59,296 nucleotides of DNA from Halanaerobiaceae bacterium (GTDB lineage: Bacteria; Bacillota; Halanaerobiia; Halanaerobiales; Halarsenatibacteraceae): assembly GCA_003553485.1 (NCBI GenBank), contig PWEJ01000101.1:1-59296 (forward strand). Reading direction: 5' to 3'. The number at the start of each line of letters is the position of its first letter. Position 1 is the stretch's first letter. Below the pieces are notes generated by a model that was given only the letters and a program-made list of their open reading frames with translations, was not told where the DNA came from and made no database searches. A program made the position numbers and the translations under genes. Positions 1 through 7,326 of this stretch are shown here, in pieces.

Positions 1-22
1 AAACCAGATTTAAAATACAAGA

Positions 23-86
23 CGGGATGGAGCCCACAATGTAATAGCGCTACCCTCATAAGAGGGCCGCAGTGCGCTCCATCCCG
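23..86. repeat. Inverted repeat with nested hairpin
   Basis: An 11-bp perfect inverted repeat has its left arm cgggatggagc at 23-33 and its exact reverse complement at 76-86. A smaller hairpin, ccctc-ataa-gaggg, sits inside at about 53-66. A near copy of the left arm (gcggggtggagc) recurs at 107-118. The arrangement resembles the ends of a small mobile or REP-like element, but no transposase is visible. Function unknown. Confidence 0.6.
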
Positions 87-134
87 CAGGTTTATTGTAT
101 CAAAAAGCGGGGTGGAGCACAACTCCAGAAAATT

Positions 135-160
135 CTGGGGTGGGGGTACCCCCACCCCAG
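135..160. repeat. Perfect 26-bp palindrome
   Basis: The half ctggggtgggggt at 135-147 is followed directly by its exact reverse complement at 148-160, with no spacer. It is G/C rich in an AT-rich setting and has no T-run after it, so a simple terminator is unlikely. It could be a protein-binding or recombination site or an element end. Confidence 0.75.
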
Positions 161-234
161 CCCTGTAATCTTAAGATATCACAATAACGGTTCTGGAGAA
201 GATCCAAAATAATTAAGAGGGAGATGTTATTATA

Positions 235-1009
235 ATGAGAAAAATATTAAAAAAGACTTCTAGTAAAATAAAAAGAGATGGAGTTTTAGATACTATAAAG
301 ACTATTGATCTAAGATTATTAGAGAATAATAAATTGTATAGAAGTTTTAGAGGAATAAAAAGAATTAAAAACCCAAATGAAGTAGTATATATTCCAGTAA
401 AATCTCAAGTCAAATATAAAATTTCTAAATCTTTTATGAGAAAAAATTATACTTTTTTTAGAGGTATGATATTAGGAGATGATTGGGATAATCACAAGAA
501 AACTTTTATTGATAAATCTGATGATTATAAGGCTTTTAAACAAAGGTTTGAAGATGAAAAAAATGGGAAGATACAATTTATTACAATAAGATAAAAAGAA
601 GAATTGCAGAAGATGGTAGTTATGGTGGTTGTGAAACTTTTTCTGAATATAAAGAAAAAAATTTAAAAAGATGGGATTCGTTATATGAAGAAATCAAAAA
701 AATGGATATAAATCGCAAAAAGAAATCCAAATTGGTAAAATTAATCCAAAACCTAATAGGTCTTTCAAGAAAGAAGGCAAAGTGAAAAATGAAATAAATG
801 TAGCTATAGGAAGGAATGGAGAAATAATTCATAATTGCAGTGGAACTCATAGGATTGTATTAGCTTATTTACTTGGGATAGATAAAGTGCCAGCAATTGT
901 TAATATCTGGCACAAAAAATATATAGATAAGATAAAAAAAGATAAAAAAAATATAACTCCTAAAACAGCAATTGAAACTATTTTAGATGAGTATAAAAAA
1001 TCAAATTGA
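235..1009 (+). pseudogene. Frameshifted remnant of a hypothetical protein with an RNGEI...GTHR...IPAIV type C-terminus
   Basis: Three consecutive segments read as one protein only if the frame changes twice. The first (235-594) starts at an ATG behind a gagggagatg-like RBS. The second (about 592-782) reads in another frame as KRRIAEDGSYGGCETFSEY and onward, without a start. The third (782-1009) contains GRNGEIIHNCSGTHRIVLAY then LLGIDKVPAIV. From memory, that tail resembles ParB-like small proteins found near surface-polysaccharide genes that carry an RNGEI, HR and KIPV pattern. It is read here as one gene with two indels. The segment is much richer in A/T than the metabolic genes downstream, which fits acquired and decaying DNA. 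Sequencing error is the main alternative. Confidence 0.6.
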
Positions 1010-1746
1010 TAAAATGATGTTTTATATGATTTGTGGTTCTATTGCAAAAAGTCATTATCGAAAGCTCGCTTTGCTCGCTAGGGTACCGGTTACCTCCCGA
1101 ATTTTGTCGAAAAAATGACGGCAGGCGATTTCTAAGAGTTATTTAAAAAGCTAAGAAAGGTGAATATAAAAAAGTTATAAATAATCTACGAGCCAGCCAT
1201 TGGGAACTAGCACGATTTCCACCGGCGGGCTTTTCTATTTTGCAATATTTTCGTGGATGCACTCGAATTTTCCGCGGATTGAGAGAAGCACCGTAAAACT
1301 CAAAAAATGAGGTCAAAAAAATAAGAAAAGCGAGTTCCCTGTCCTACCAGCTGCCATAAAAGAACCCTGATCTTTTAGGCAAAACCCTACTTAGAAAAGC
1401 CCCTACTGGAAAACGGCGAGGCAGTTTAAACTAATATAGATAGATTAGATACCAGCGGGAAACCGGTGGTTTTAATATAAATTTTGCAGGACTTAATATT
1501 GCAATGAAGAAATATGAATTGTAAGAAAATTTATGTCAGAAGATTTAATAATGCCATAAATTGAAAAAGAATTATAGTTATAAAAATGAAACTAGCATTT
1601 TAAAAATAAATTAAGAGCAAATTTAGACCCAATTAGCTATATTGAATATGAGGAATCTATAGACGATTGGGGATTATTTGTTATAGATCTTTCAAATGTC
1701 CCTGATATTGAGCAAAACATAATTATTACAGTGAGGTGAAATTGCC
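1010..1746. other. Long intergenic stretch with a repeat copy and a gene tail
   Basis: This stretch of about 740 bases has no intact gene. At 1078-1105 it holds one copy of a diverged repeat (ctagggtaccggttacctcc...) whose partner lies at 2628-2655, on the far side of the SDR gene. From 1596 to 1737 one frame stays open for 46 codons, ending in DWGLFVIDLSNVPDIEQN then IIITVR and a stop, without a start codon; it looks like the tail of a lost gene. The middle (1180-1470) is locally richer in G/C and contains several short inverted motifs, but I recognise nothing in it. Confidence 0.5.
1078..1105. repeat. Diverged direct repeat, copy 1
   Basis: The block starting ctagggtaccg matches 2628-2655 at about 24 of 28 positions in the same orientation. 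The two copies bracket the SDR gene. Confidence 0.5.
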
Positions 1747-2574
1747 ATGACAGATCTATATCGTAAACAGTATCCACTTAAAGGAAAAAAAGTTTTTATA
1801 ACAGGTGTTAGTCGCCGAAAGGGAATTGGCTATGCTATTGCTAGACAAGTAGCTGCCTGGGGAGCATCTGTTATTATCCATCATTACCAGCCTCATGATA
1901 AAGAGCAACCCTGGGGAGCTGATGATTTAACTAAAGTAATAAAAGGCATTGAAGATAAACTTATAGAAGATTCTTTCATATATGCTCTAAGTGGTAATTT
2001 TCTAAATCCTGAAGAACCAAAGAGAGTTATAGAAGAAATCACTAAAAATTGTGGTCATATTGATTCTCTGGTTTGTAACCATGCACTTAGTGGAAATGAT
2101 GGTGCAATTGGCGAGCTAAATGCAGAAATGCTAGATAAACACTGGGCAATTAACACACGATCATGTCTATTATTAGCCCAATATTTTGCAGACCAACATG
2201 ATTATCAAGCAGGTAGAGGAAATATTATATTTATGACTTCAGGGCAACGACCAGGACCAATGTCTGGGGAAATTGGATATGCGAGCTCTAAAGGGGCTTT
2301 AGCTGATATTACTCTAACAATTTCTGATCAGCTTGCAGATGATAATATTACTGTTAATACAGTTAACCCTGGCCCTGTAGATACTGGCTATTTAAGTAAG
2401 GAGATGTGGAAACAGATTAAACCTATGTTTCCATTTGGGAGATATGGGCGACCAGAGGATGCAGGTCATCTTGTTGCTTGGCTATTAACAGAAGAGGCTT
2501 CGTGGATTACTGGACAAATTATTAATGCTGAAGGAGGTTTTAGGCGTTGGCATCCAGGTTATTTTGAGGACTAA
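1747..2574 (+). CDS. Short-chain dehydrogenase/reductase (SDR family)
   Basis: This is a 275-residue soluble NAD(P)-dependent oxidoreductase of the classical SDR type, normal in length. The nucleotide-binding glycine motif TGVSRRKGIG lies at residues 19-28. The catalytic set is visible as Ser165 (in MTSGQ), Tyr178 and Lys182 (YASSK), followed by the typical NTVNPGPVDTGY and a C-terminal TGQIINAEGGF. The ATG at 1747 follows a gaggtgaa RBS. It is FabG-like in motif content, but the substrate cannot be told. It stands alone between two diverged repeat copies and beside tRNA-Leu, a context that suggests an accessory gene gained by transfer rather than a fatty-acid synthesis gene. Confidence 0.85.
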   Translation: MTDLYRKQYPLKGKKVFITGVSRRKGIGYAIARQVAAWGASVIIHHYQPHDKEQPWGADDLTKVIKGIEDKLIEDSFIYALSGNFLNPEEPKRVIEEITKNCGHIDSLVCNHALSGNDGAIGELNAEMLDKHWAINTRSCLLLAQYFADQHDYQAGRGNIIFMTSGQRPGPMSGEIGYASSKGALADITLTISDQLADDNITVNTVNPGPVDTGYLSKEMWKQIKPMFPFGRYGRPEDAGHLVAWLLTEEASWITGQIINAEGGFRRWHPGYFED

Positions 2575-2627
2575 ACACCATTAAGAGACAAGCCCTCTGT
2601 AATGGAAACTATAGCGATTTACAGCGA

Positions 2628-2655
2628 CTAGGGTACCGATTAACTCTTGAATTTT
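2628..2655. repeat. Diverged direct repeat, copy 2
   Basis: This is the second copy of the block at 1078-1105, in the same orientation, with about four mismatches. It lies just after the SDR gene and before the tRNA-Leu terminator. Confidence 0.5.
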
Positions 2656-2670
2656 ATTACCATCTCAAAA

Positions 2671-2698
2671 ACAAAAAAAGCCAGGCAAAGCCTGACTT
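2671..2698 (-). terminator. Rho-independent terminator of tRNA-Leu
   Basis: Read on the minus strand, gtcaggc-ttt-gcctggc forms a tight hairpin followed by a run of seven T. It lies immediately downstream of the tRNA-Leu gene. Confidence 0.85.
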
Positions 2699-2714
2699 AA
2701 ATATCATAATAAAA

Positions 2715-2801
2715 TGGTGCCGAAGGTGGGATTCGAACCCACACAGACTCGCGCCCACCGGATTTTGAATCCGGCGCGTCTGCCAATTCCGCCACTTCGG
2801 C
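2715..2801 (-). tRNA. tRNA-Leu (anticodon CAA)
   Basis: On the minus strand the acceptor arms gccgaag and cttcggc pair, the T arm contains ggttcgaatcc, and the CCA end is encoded. The anticodon stem ccgga/tccgg encloses the loop ttcaaaa, giving anticodon CAA. A long variable arm fits class II leucine tRNA. Confidence 0.95.
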
Positions 2802-2813
2802 ACCTCAAAAATA

Positions 2814-2842
2814 ATTCTAACATAGAACCGGGCAAATTACAA
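2814..2842 (-). promoter_or_regulatory. Putative promoter of tRNA-Leu
   Basis: On the minus strand TTGTAA (2837-2842) and TAGAAT (2814-2819) are separated by 17 bases. They end about 13 bases upstream of the tRNA 5' end, a good fit to a housekeeping sigma promoter. Confidence 0.65.
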
Positions 2843-2962
2843 GGGGTTAGAGCAAAGTAAAGAGGCAGCCAAAGGTCCTGGAAATCATTCTCACAGCAGT
2901 CCAATTTTTCAAAAAAAGCCCAGAAAAATAACTAAAAACTTTACAATTTTTTAAAAAAGAGC

Positions 2963-2991
2963 TTGCATTATCTAATTAAACTGTGTATAAT
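2963..2991 (+). promoter_or_regulatory. Strong sigma-A-like promoter
   Basis: TTGCAT at 2963-2968 and TATAAT at 2986-2991 are separated by exactly 17 bases. The promoter would transcribe the small ORF at 3085 and, through two terminators, possibly the ABC exporter genes. Confidence 0.75.
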
Positions 2992-3084
2992 ATAGGAGAA
3001 TTTAATAAAATTATTTAACTTAAATCTTTAAATTATTAAGTTTTATTATTAATATTAATTATTACGGAGAGAGGAGGGTCAAAA

Positions 3085-3276
3085 ATGATCAAGGGCTATT
3101 TAAATCAAATTAAGTTTTTGTTGAGCCAGATAATTATTGCAGATGTAAGCCAGGGGAGTAGTATGCCCAAATCTGCCTTGAGATTATTAAACAGAGTAAG
3201 AGCAGCTTTAAAACTAAATAGCCAATCATTTAATATGGCCTATCCTTATCCAGAGCTAATCTTTAGAAACCACTAA
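3085..3276 (+). CDS. Small protein of unknown function, possible leader ORF
   Basis: This is a 63-codon ORF with a very strong RBS (agaggaggg, 8 bases before the ATG). It is hydrophobic near the N-terminus (FLLSQIIIADV) and basic in the middle (ALRLLNRVRAALKL). It resembles nothing I know. It lies about 95 bases downstream of a consensus promoter and is followed by two tandem terminators before the ABC exporter genes. It may therefore encode an independent small protein or a leader that influences read-through. The RBS and promoter make translation likely; the function is open. Confidence 0.55.
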   Translation: MIKGYLNQIKFLLSQIIIADVSQGSSMPKSALRLLNRVRAALKLNSQSFNMAYPYPELIFRNH

Positions 3277-3321
3277 ATTTCTAAAGTAAAAGCAAGCCAG
3301 ATAATTGGATACCAGTCAGTA

Positions 3322-3360
3322 ACTGCGGCCATATTAAAAGCCGCGGTATTTTTATTTTTA
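3322..3360 (+). terminator. Rho-independent terminator 1
   Basis: actgcggc (3322-3329) pairs with gccgcggt (3340-3347), including one G-U pair, and is followed by a T-rich tract. It ends the small-ORF transcript. Confidence 0.75.
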
Positions 3361-3382
3361 GATATCGATATATTTATGTCTT

Positions 3383-3409
3383 AACCCGCGGTGAATTCCG
3401 CGGTTTTTT
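3383..3409 (+). terminator. Rho-independent terminator 2
   Basis: ccgcgg at 3386-3391 pairs with ccgcgg at 3398-3403 around a six-base loop, followed by six T. It is the second terminator within 90 bases, just before the ABC exporter start at 3439. Confidence 0.75.
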
Positions 3410-3438
3410 AATTTATGTAAGAAAAGAGGTTTTAAATA

Positions 3439-5223
3439 ATGACTTCAATCAAACTAGCTTTAAAATATATGACAACTAAAAATATTAAATATTTATCAGC
3501 TTTTATAGCAGTGGGTCTGGCAGCAATATTAATGCTCCTAAATCCTCTGATCATAAAAGTGACCATTGATTCAGTAATAGGTGATGATCCTCTAAACTTA
3601 CCAACTTTTATTATGAATATCTTTGGTGATTATCTCAACAGAGAAAGTCTACTGCAGCAACTCTGGCTACCGGCCCTATTGATTTTATTGATAACGATTT
3701 TGCGAGGAATCTTTTTATACCTCAAAGGTAAATGGGCTGCAGAAGGGGCAGAGGAATTTGCTAAAAATCTCCGGGATGAGCTCTTTACTCATCTACAATA
3801 TCTGGATTTCGGCTATCACTTAAGAAAAGATACAGGAGATCTTATTCAGCGCTGTACCTCTGACCTTGATACCATCAGAAGGTTTTTGGCCATCCAGTTA
3901 GTTGAGGTTGGTAGAGCTTTCTTTATGTTATCTGTAGTTTTAATCATTATGCTTTCTTTAGATATATATATGACCATTATTTCTTTACTGGTCGTTCCTA
4001 TAATCTTCATCTTCGCCTATGTTTTTTTCCAAAAAGTCAAGGTGGCCTTTAAGGCCTCAGATGAAGCAGAAGCCCGGCTATCAACGATGATCCAGGAAAA
4101 TCTTAACGGCGTTCAGGTGGTAAAAGCCTTTGCCAAACAACCTGAGGAAAAAAAGAAATTTGTCCAGCGGAATAATGAGCATAAAGATTTGACCTTCCAT
4201 TTAATTAAGTTGCTGGCCTATTACTGGTCTCTTTCGGATTTTATCTGCTTTGTACAAATAGGAATTGTTTTAATAGCTGGCTCCTTTAGAGCAGCTTCAG
4301 GTCAGTTAACTTTAGGCTCCCTGGTCGTCTTCACAACCTATATTGGCATGTTGCTCTGGCCGGTAAGGCAGACAGGCAGGATTCTCACCGATATGGGTAA
4401 AGCAGAGATTGCCTTTACTAGAATAAATGAAATCTTAGCCGAGCCCAAAGAAACCTATAGAGGCCATGGCAGTAAGGGCCAGGGAAAGATATCAGGTCAT
4501 ATTGTTGTTCAGAATTTATCCTATGCCTATGAAGATGAATTGGTTTTGGATGATATCTCCTTTGAGCTCAAACCAGGAGAGAAGCTGGGAATCCTGGGAA
4601 CAACAGGCTCAGGTAAAAGCACCCTGACCTACATTTTGACCAGATTACTGGATTACCAAAAAGGTTCCATTAAAGTAGATGGTCAGGAATTAAAGGAATA
4701 TGATAGAGGTTTTATTAGAAATCAAATTGGATTGATTTTACAGGAGCCCTTTCTTTTTGCCAAAACCATTAAAGAAAATATCACGATTGGAGCAAAAGAA
4801 AAGGAGAATCTAATAGATTCAGCAGTTGAAGTGGCTCAGCTTGATAAAGTAATTGACGAATTTAGAGACCAGTATCAAACAGCAGTGGGAGAGAAGGGAG
4901 TCTCTTTATCTGGAGGGCAAAAGCAGCGGCTGGCAATTGCCAGGACTCTAATAAAGGACACTCCAGTAATAATCTTTGATGACTCCTTAAGTGCTGTCGA
5001 TACGAAGACTGATTATCTAATCAGAGAGTCTTTAAGCGAAAGGTATGGTGATAAAACGATGATAATTATTTCCCACAGAATAGATACTTTAGCAGATACA
5101 GATCAGATATTAGTCATGGACCGGGGTGAAATTGTCCAGCGAGGTAAGCATGAGAAACTGCTGACTGAATCAGGTCTCTATAGTAGAACCTGGAAAATTC
5201 AAAGCCAGAGTGAAATTGATTAA
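3439..5223 (+). CDS. ABC exporter half-transporter, subunit 1 (degenerate ATP site)
   Basis: This 594-residue type IV (MDR-like) half-transporter has an N-terminal membrane domain (about residues 15-310, six helices) and a C-terminal ATPase. Walker A GTTGSGKST is at about 387 and the signature LSGGQ at 490. Walker B reads IIFDDS with Asp515 where catalytic Glu is usual. The switch His is present (IISHR). That pattern marks the subunit of a heterodimer that supplies the non-hydrolysing site, as in YheI/YheH (BmrCD) or TM287/288. The ATG follows aaagaggt. The next gene, 11 bases downstream, encodes the partner. Likely substrates are hydrophobic or toxic compounds or lipids; the sequence does not say which. 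Confidence 0.92.
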   Translation: MTSIKLALKYMTTKNIKYLSAFIAVGLAAILMLLNPLIIKVTIDSVIGDDPLNLPTFIMNIFGDYLNRESLLQQLWLPALLILLITILRGIFLYLKGKWAAEGAEEFAKNLRDELFTHLQYLDFGYHLRKDTGDLIQRCTSDLDTIRRFLAIQLVEVGRAFFMLSVVLIIMLSLDIYMTIISLLVVPIIFIFAYVFFQKVKVAFKASDEAEARLSTMIQENLNGVQVVKAFAKQPEEKKKFVQRNNEHKDLTFHLIKLLAYYWSLSDFICFVQIGIVLIAGSFRAASGQLTLGSLVVFTTYIGMLLWPVRQTGRILTDMGKAEIAFTRINEILAEPKETYRGHGSKGQGKISGHIVVQNLSYAYEDELVLDDISFELKPGEKLGILGTTGSGKSTLTYILTRLLDYQKGSIKVDGQELKEYDRGFIRNQIGLILQEPFLFAKTIKENITIGAKEKENLIDSAVEVAQLDKVIDEFRDQYQTAVGEKGVSLSGGQKQRLAIARTLIKDTPVIIFDDSLSAVDTKTDYLIRESLSERYGDKTMIIISHRIDTLADTDQILVMDRGEIVQRGKHEKLLTESGLYSRTWKIQSQSEID

Positions 5224-5243
5224 ATTGTATTGGAGTGAGGAAC

Positions 5244-7073
5244 TTGAAGAATAAGGAAAAGTCCTTTAAGAAAAATATAGATTTGAAATTATGGAAAGAA
5301 ATATTGTTATATAGCCTTCCCTATAAAAAAATTATAATAGTCTTATCGGCAGTGATGCTCCTGGTTGCCGGCATTGATGCTATCCTGCCCTTGCTGACCA
5401 GATATGCCATTGATAACTATATAGTGACAGAAGATTTAACTGGCCTCTATGGCTTTAGCCTGATATATTTGCTGATAATTGTTATCCAGGGTATCAACAT
5501 TTTTGCCTTAATCTACTTTGCCGGCAAACTGGAGACGGAAATGGCAGCCTCAATCAGGGAGAAGGCCTTTGACAGCCTGCAGGGATTATCGCTTTCCTTT
5601 TATAATGAAAGGCCGGCGGGGTGGCTGATTGCCAGGTTAACCTCAGATGTCCACAAGTTATCAAGTATTATATCCTGGGGTATTGTTGATTTTGTCTGGG
5701 GTTCGGCAATGATGGTGGCCATAGTATTTATCATGCTGAGGCTAAACTTCAGATTGGCTCTAATCACTTTAATAGTACTGCCAGTTTTGCTGATTATTAG
5801 CATCTATTTTCAGCGAAAAATTCTCCGGGAATTTAGACTGGTCAGGAAGATAAACTCAAAGATCACCGGAGCCTTTAATGAAGGGATTATTGGAGCCAGG
5901 ACCAGTAAGACTTTAGTAATCGAAGAGGATAACTGCGATGAATTTTCCGGGTTAACAGGAAAGATGGCCCGCTCTTCTATCAAAGCAGCCATCTACTCCT
6001 CGCTATTTTTGCCCTCTGTGCTGGTTCTCAGCAGTATTGGTACAGGGCTTGCCCTCTGGCAGGGGGGAGAAGCTGTAATACAGGGTGCTATAACTTATGG
6101 TACTCTGGTAGCCTTTATCAGCTACACTGTCCAGTTCTTTGAACCAGTCAGAGAGCTGGCCCGGGTTTTTGCAGAGCTACAGTCGGCTCAGGCTGCCGCT
6201 GAGAGAATAATCTCCTTGATTAAGACAGAATCAGATATTATTGACAGGGAAGAAGTCAAGGAAAAATATGGTTCAATTTTGCAGCCTAAAAAAGAAAACT
6301 GGCCTGAGATTAAGGGCGAGATTGAATTTAAAAAGGTCTATTTTAAATATAATGACCAGGAAGAGGTTTTAAATAACTTCAACTTAAAGGTTGCGCCCGG
6401 TCAAAAAATAGCCCTGGTAGGCGAGACTGGTTCTGGCAAAAGTACCATCGTCAATCTCTTGGGTCGCTTCTATGAACCAGTAAGTGGTGAGATTTTAATT
6501 GACGGGGTTGAATACAGAAACCATTCCCAGAGCTGGCTGCAGTCAAAGATAGGATATGTTTTACAGGATCCTCATCTATTTAGTGGCTCTATTAAGGAAA
6601 ATATCCGCTATGGTTTTTCTGAGGCCACCGACAGAGAGATAAAAGAAGCTGCCGATTTAGTGCAGGCCACAGAATTTATCGAGCAATTACCGGCTGGTTT
6701 TGCTACTGAAGTCGGTGAGGGAGGAGACCTCCTGTCCACCGGCGAAAAGCAATTAATTTCCTTTGCTCGGGCAATTATCTCAAACCCGGCTATCTTCATT
6801 TTAGATGAGGCCACCTCTTCCATAGACACAGAGATGGAGCTGGTAATGCAAAAAGCTATCAATGAAGTTTTGAAAAATCGCACCAGTTTCATAATTGCCC
6901 ACAGGTTATCAACAATAAAAAATGCAGATAAAATAATAGTCTTAAAACAGGGGGAAATCATTGAATCCGGCAGTCATTATCAACTGCTTGATAGAAAGGG
7001 TTATTATTATGCCCTCTATCAAAATCAATTTTATCGGGGAAGAGAGCGACAAAAGCAAAGAATCACCTCTTAA
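5244..7073 (+). CDS. ABC exporter half-transporter, subunit 2 (consensus Walker B)
   Basis: This half-transporter of about 609 residues is the partner of the previous gene. The membrane domain spans about residues 15-320. Walker A GETGSGKST is at about 393, and Walker B LDEATS has catalytic Glu522. The signature, however, is LSTGEKQ (about 497) instead of LSGGQ. In a heterodimer this signature faces the Asp-type Walker B of subunit 1, so both defects fall in the same nucleotide site. I chose TTG 5244, 9-12 bases after ggagtgagg, over the in-frame GTG at 5235 that lies inside that RBS. The start is therefore uncertain by three codons. Confidence 0.9.
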   Translation: MKNKEKSFKKNIDLKLWKEILLYSLPYKKIIIVLSAVMLLVAGIDAILPLLTRYAIDNYIVTEDLTGLYGFSLIYLLIIVIQGINIFALIYFAGKLETEMAASIREKAFDSLQGLSLSFYNERPAGWLIARLTSDVHKLSSIISWGIVDFVWGSAMMVAIVFIMLRLNFRLALITLIVLPVLLIISIYFQRKILREFRLVRKINSKITGAFNEGIIGARTSKTLVIEEDNCDEFSGLTGKMARSSIKAAIYSSLFLPSVLVLSSIGTGLALWQGGEAVIQGAITYGTLVAFISYTVQFFEPVRELARVFAELQSAQAAAERIISLIKTESDIIDREEVKEKYGSILQPKKENWPEIKGEIEFKKVYFKYNDQEEVLNNFNLKVAPGQKIALVGETGSGKSTIVNLLGRFYEPVSGEILIDGVEYRNHSQSWLQSKIGYVLQDPHLFSGSIKENIRYGFSEATDREIKEAADLVQATEFIEQLPAGFATEVGEGGDLLSTGEKQLISFARAIISNPAIFILDEATSSIDTEMELVMQKAINEVLKNRTSFIIAHRLSTIKNADKIIVLKQGEIIESGSHYQLLDRKGYYYALYQNQFYRGRERQKQRITS

Positions 7074-7326
7074 ATTATAAGGCAGGGGCAGGAATTAAGC
7101 TAGCGATAAATAATATAATAAATAAGAGCAGCTAATTTGAATATTTTTGTCTCCTGCCTTTTACTCTCTGTATTCTCCGTTCCTCTGTTCTATGTGTTCC
7201 GCTGTTATCTTATTGCTCAAATAATGCTGTACCCATGATAAAAAACTTTGCAGTACAGTTACACTAATATCTTAAAATTGCAACTAGAAGGTAAATAATA
7301 TCAATAGCAAAAATTGGAGGAAGTCG

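Noticed and set aside
135-160. The palindrome as a rho-independent terminator
   Set aside because: It has no loop and no following T-run.
782-1009. A separate 75-residue protein from GTG
   Set aside because: No RBS is visible, and the sequence reads as the C-terminal part of the frameshifted gene upstream.
7079-7160. Inverted repeat aaggcagg/cctgcctt as terminator of the ABC exporter genes
   Set aside because: The spacer of about 66 bases is too long for a usual terminator, and the T-run is weak. It may still form part of a larger fold.
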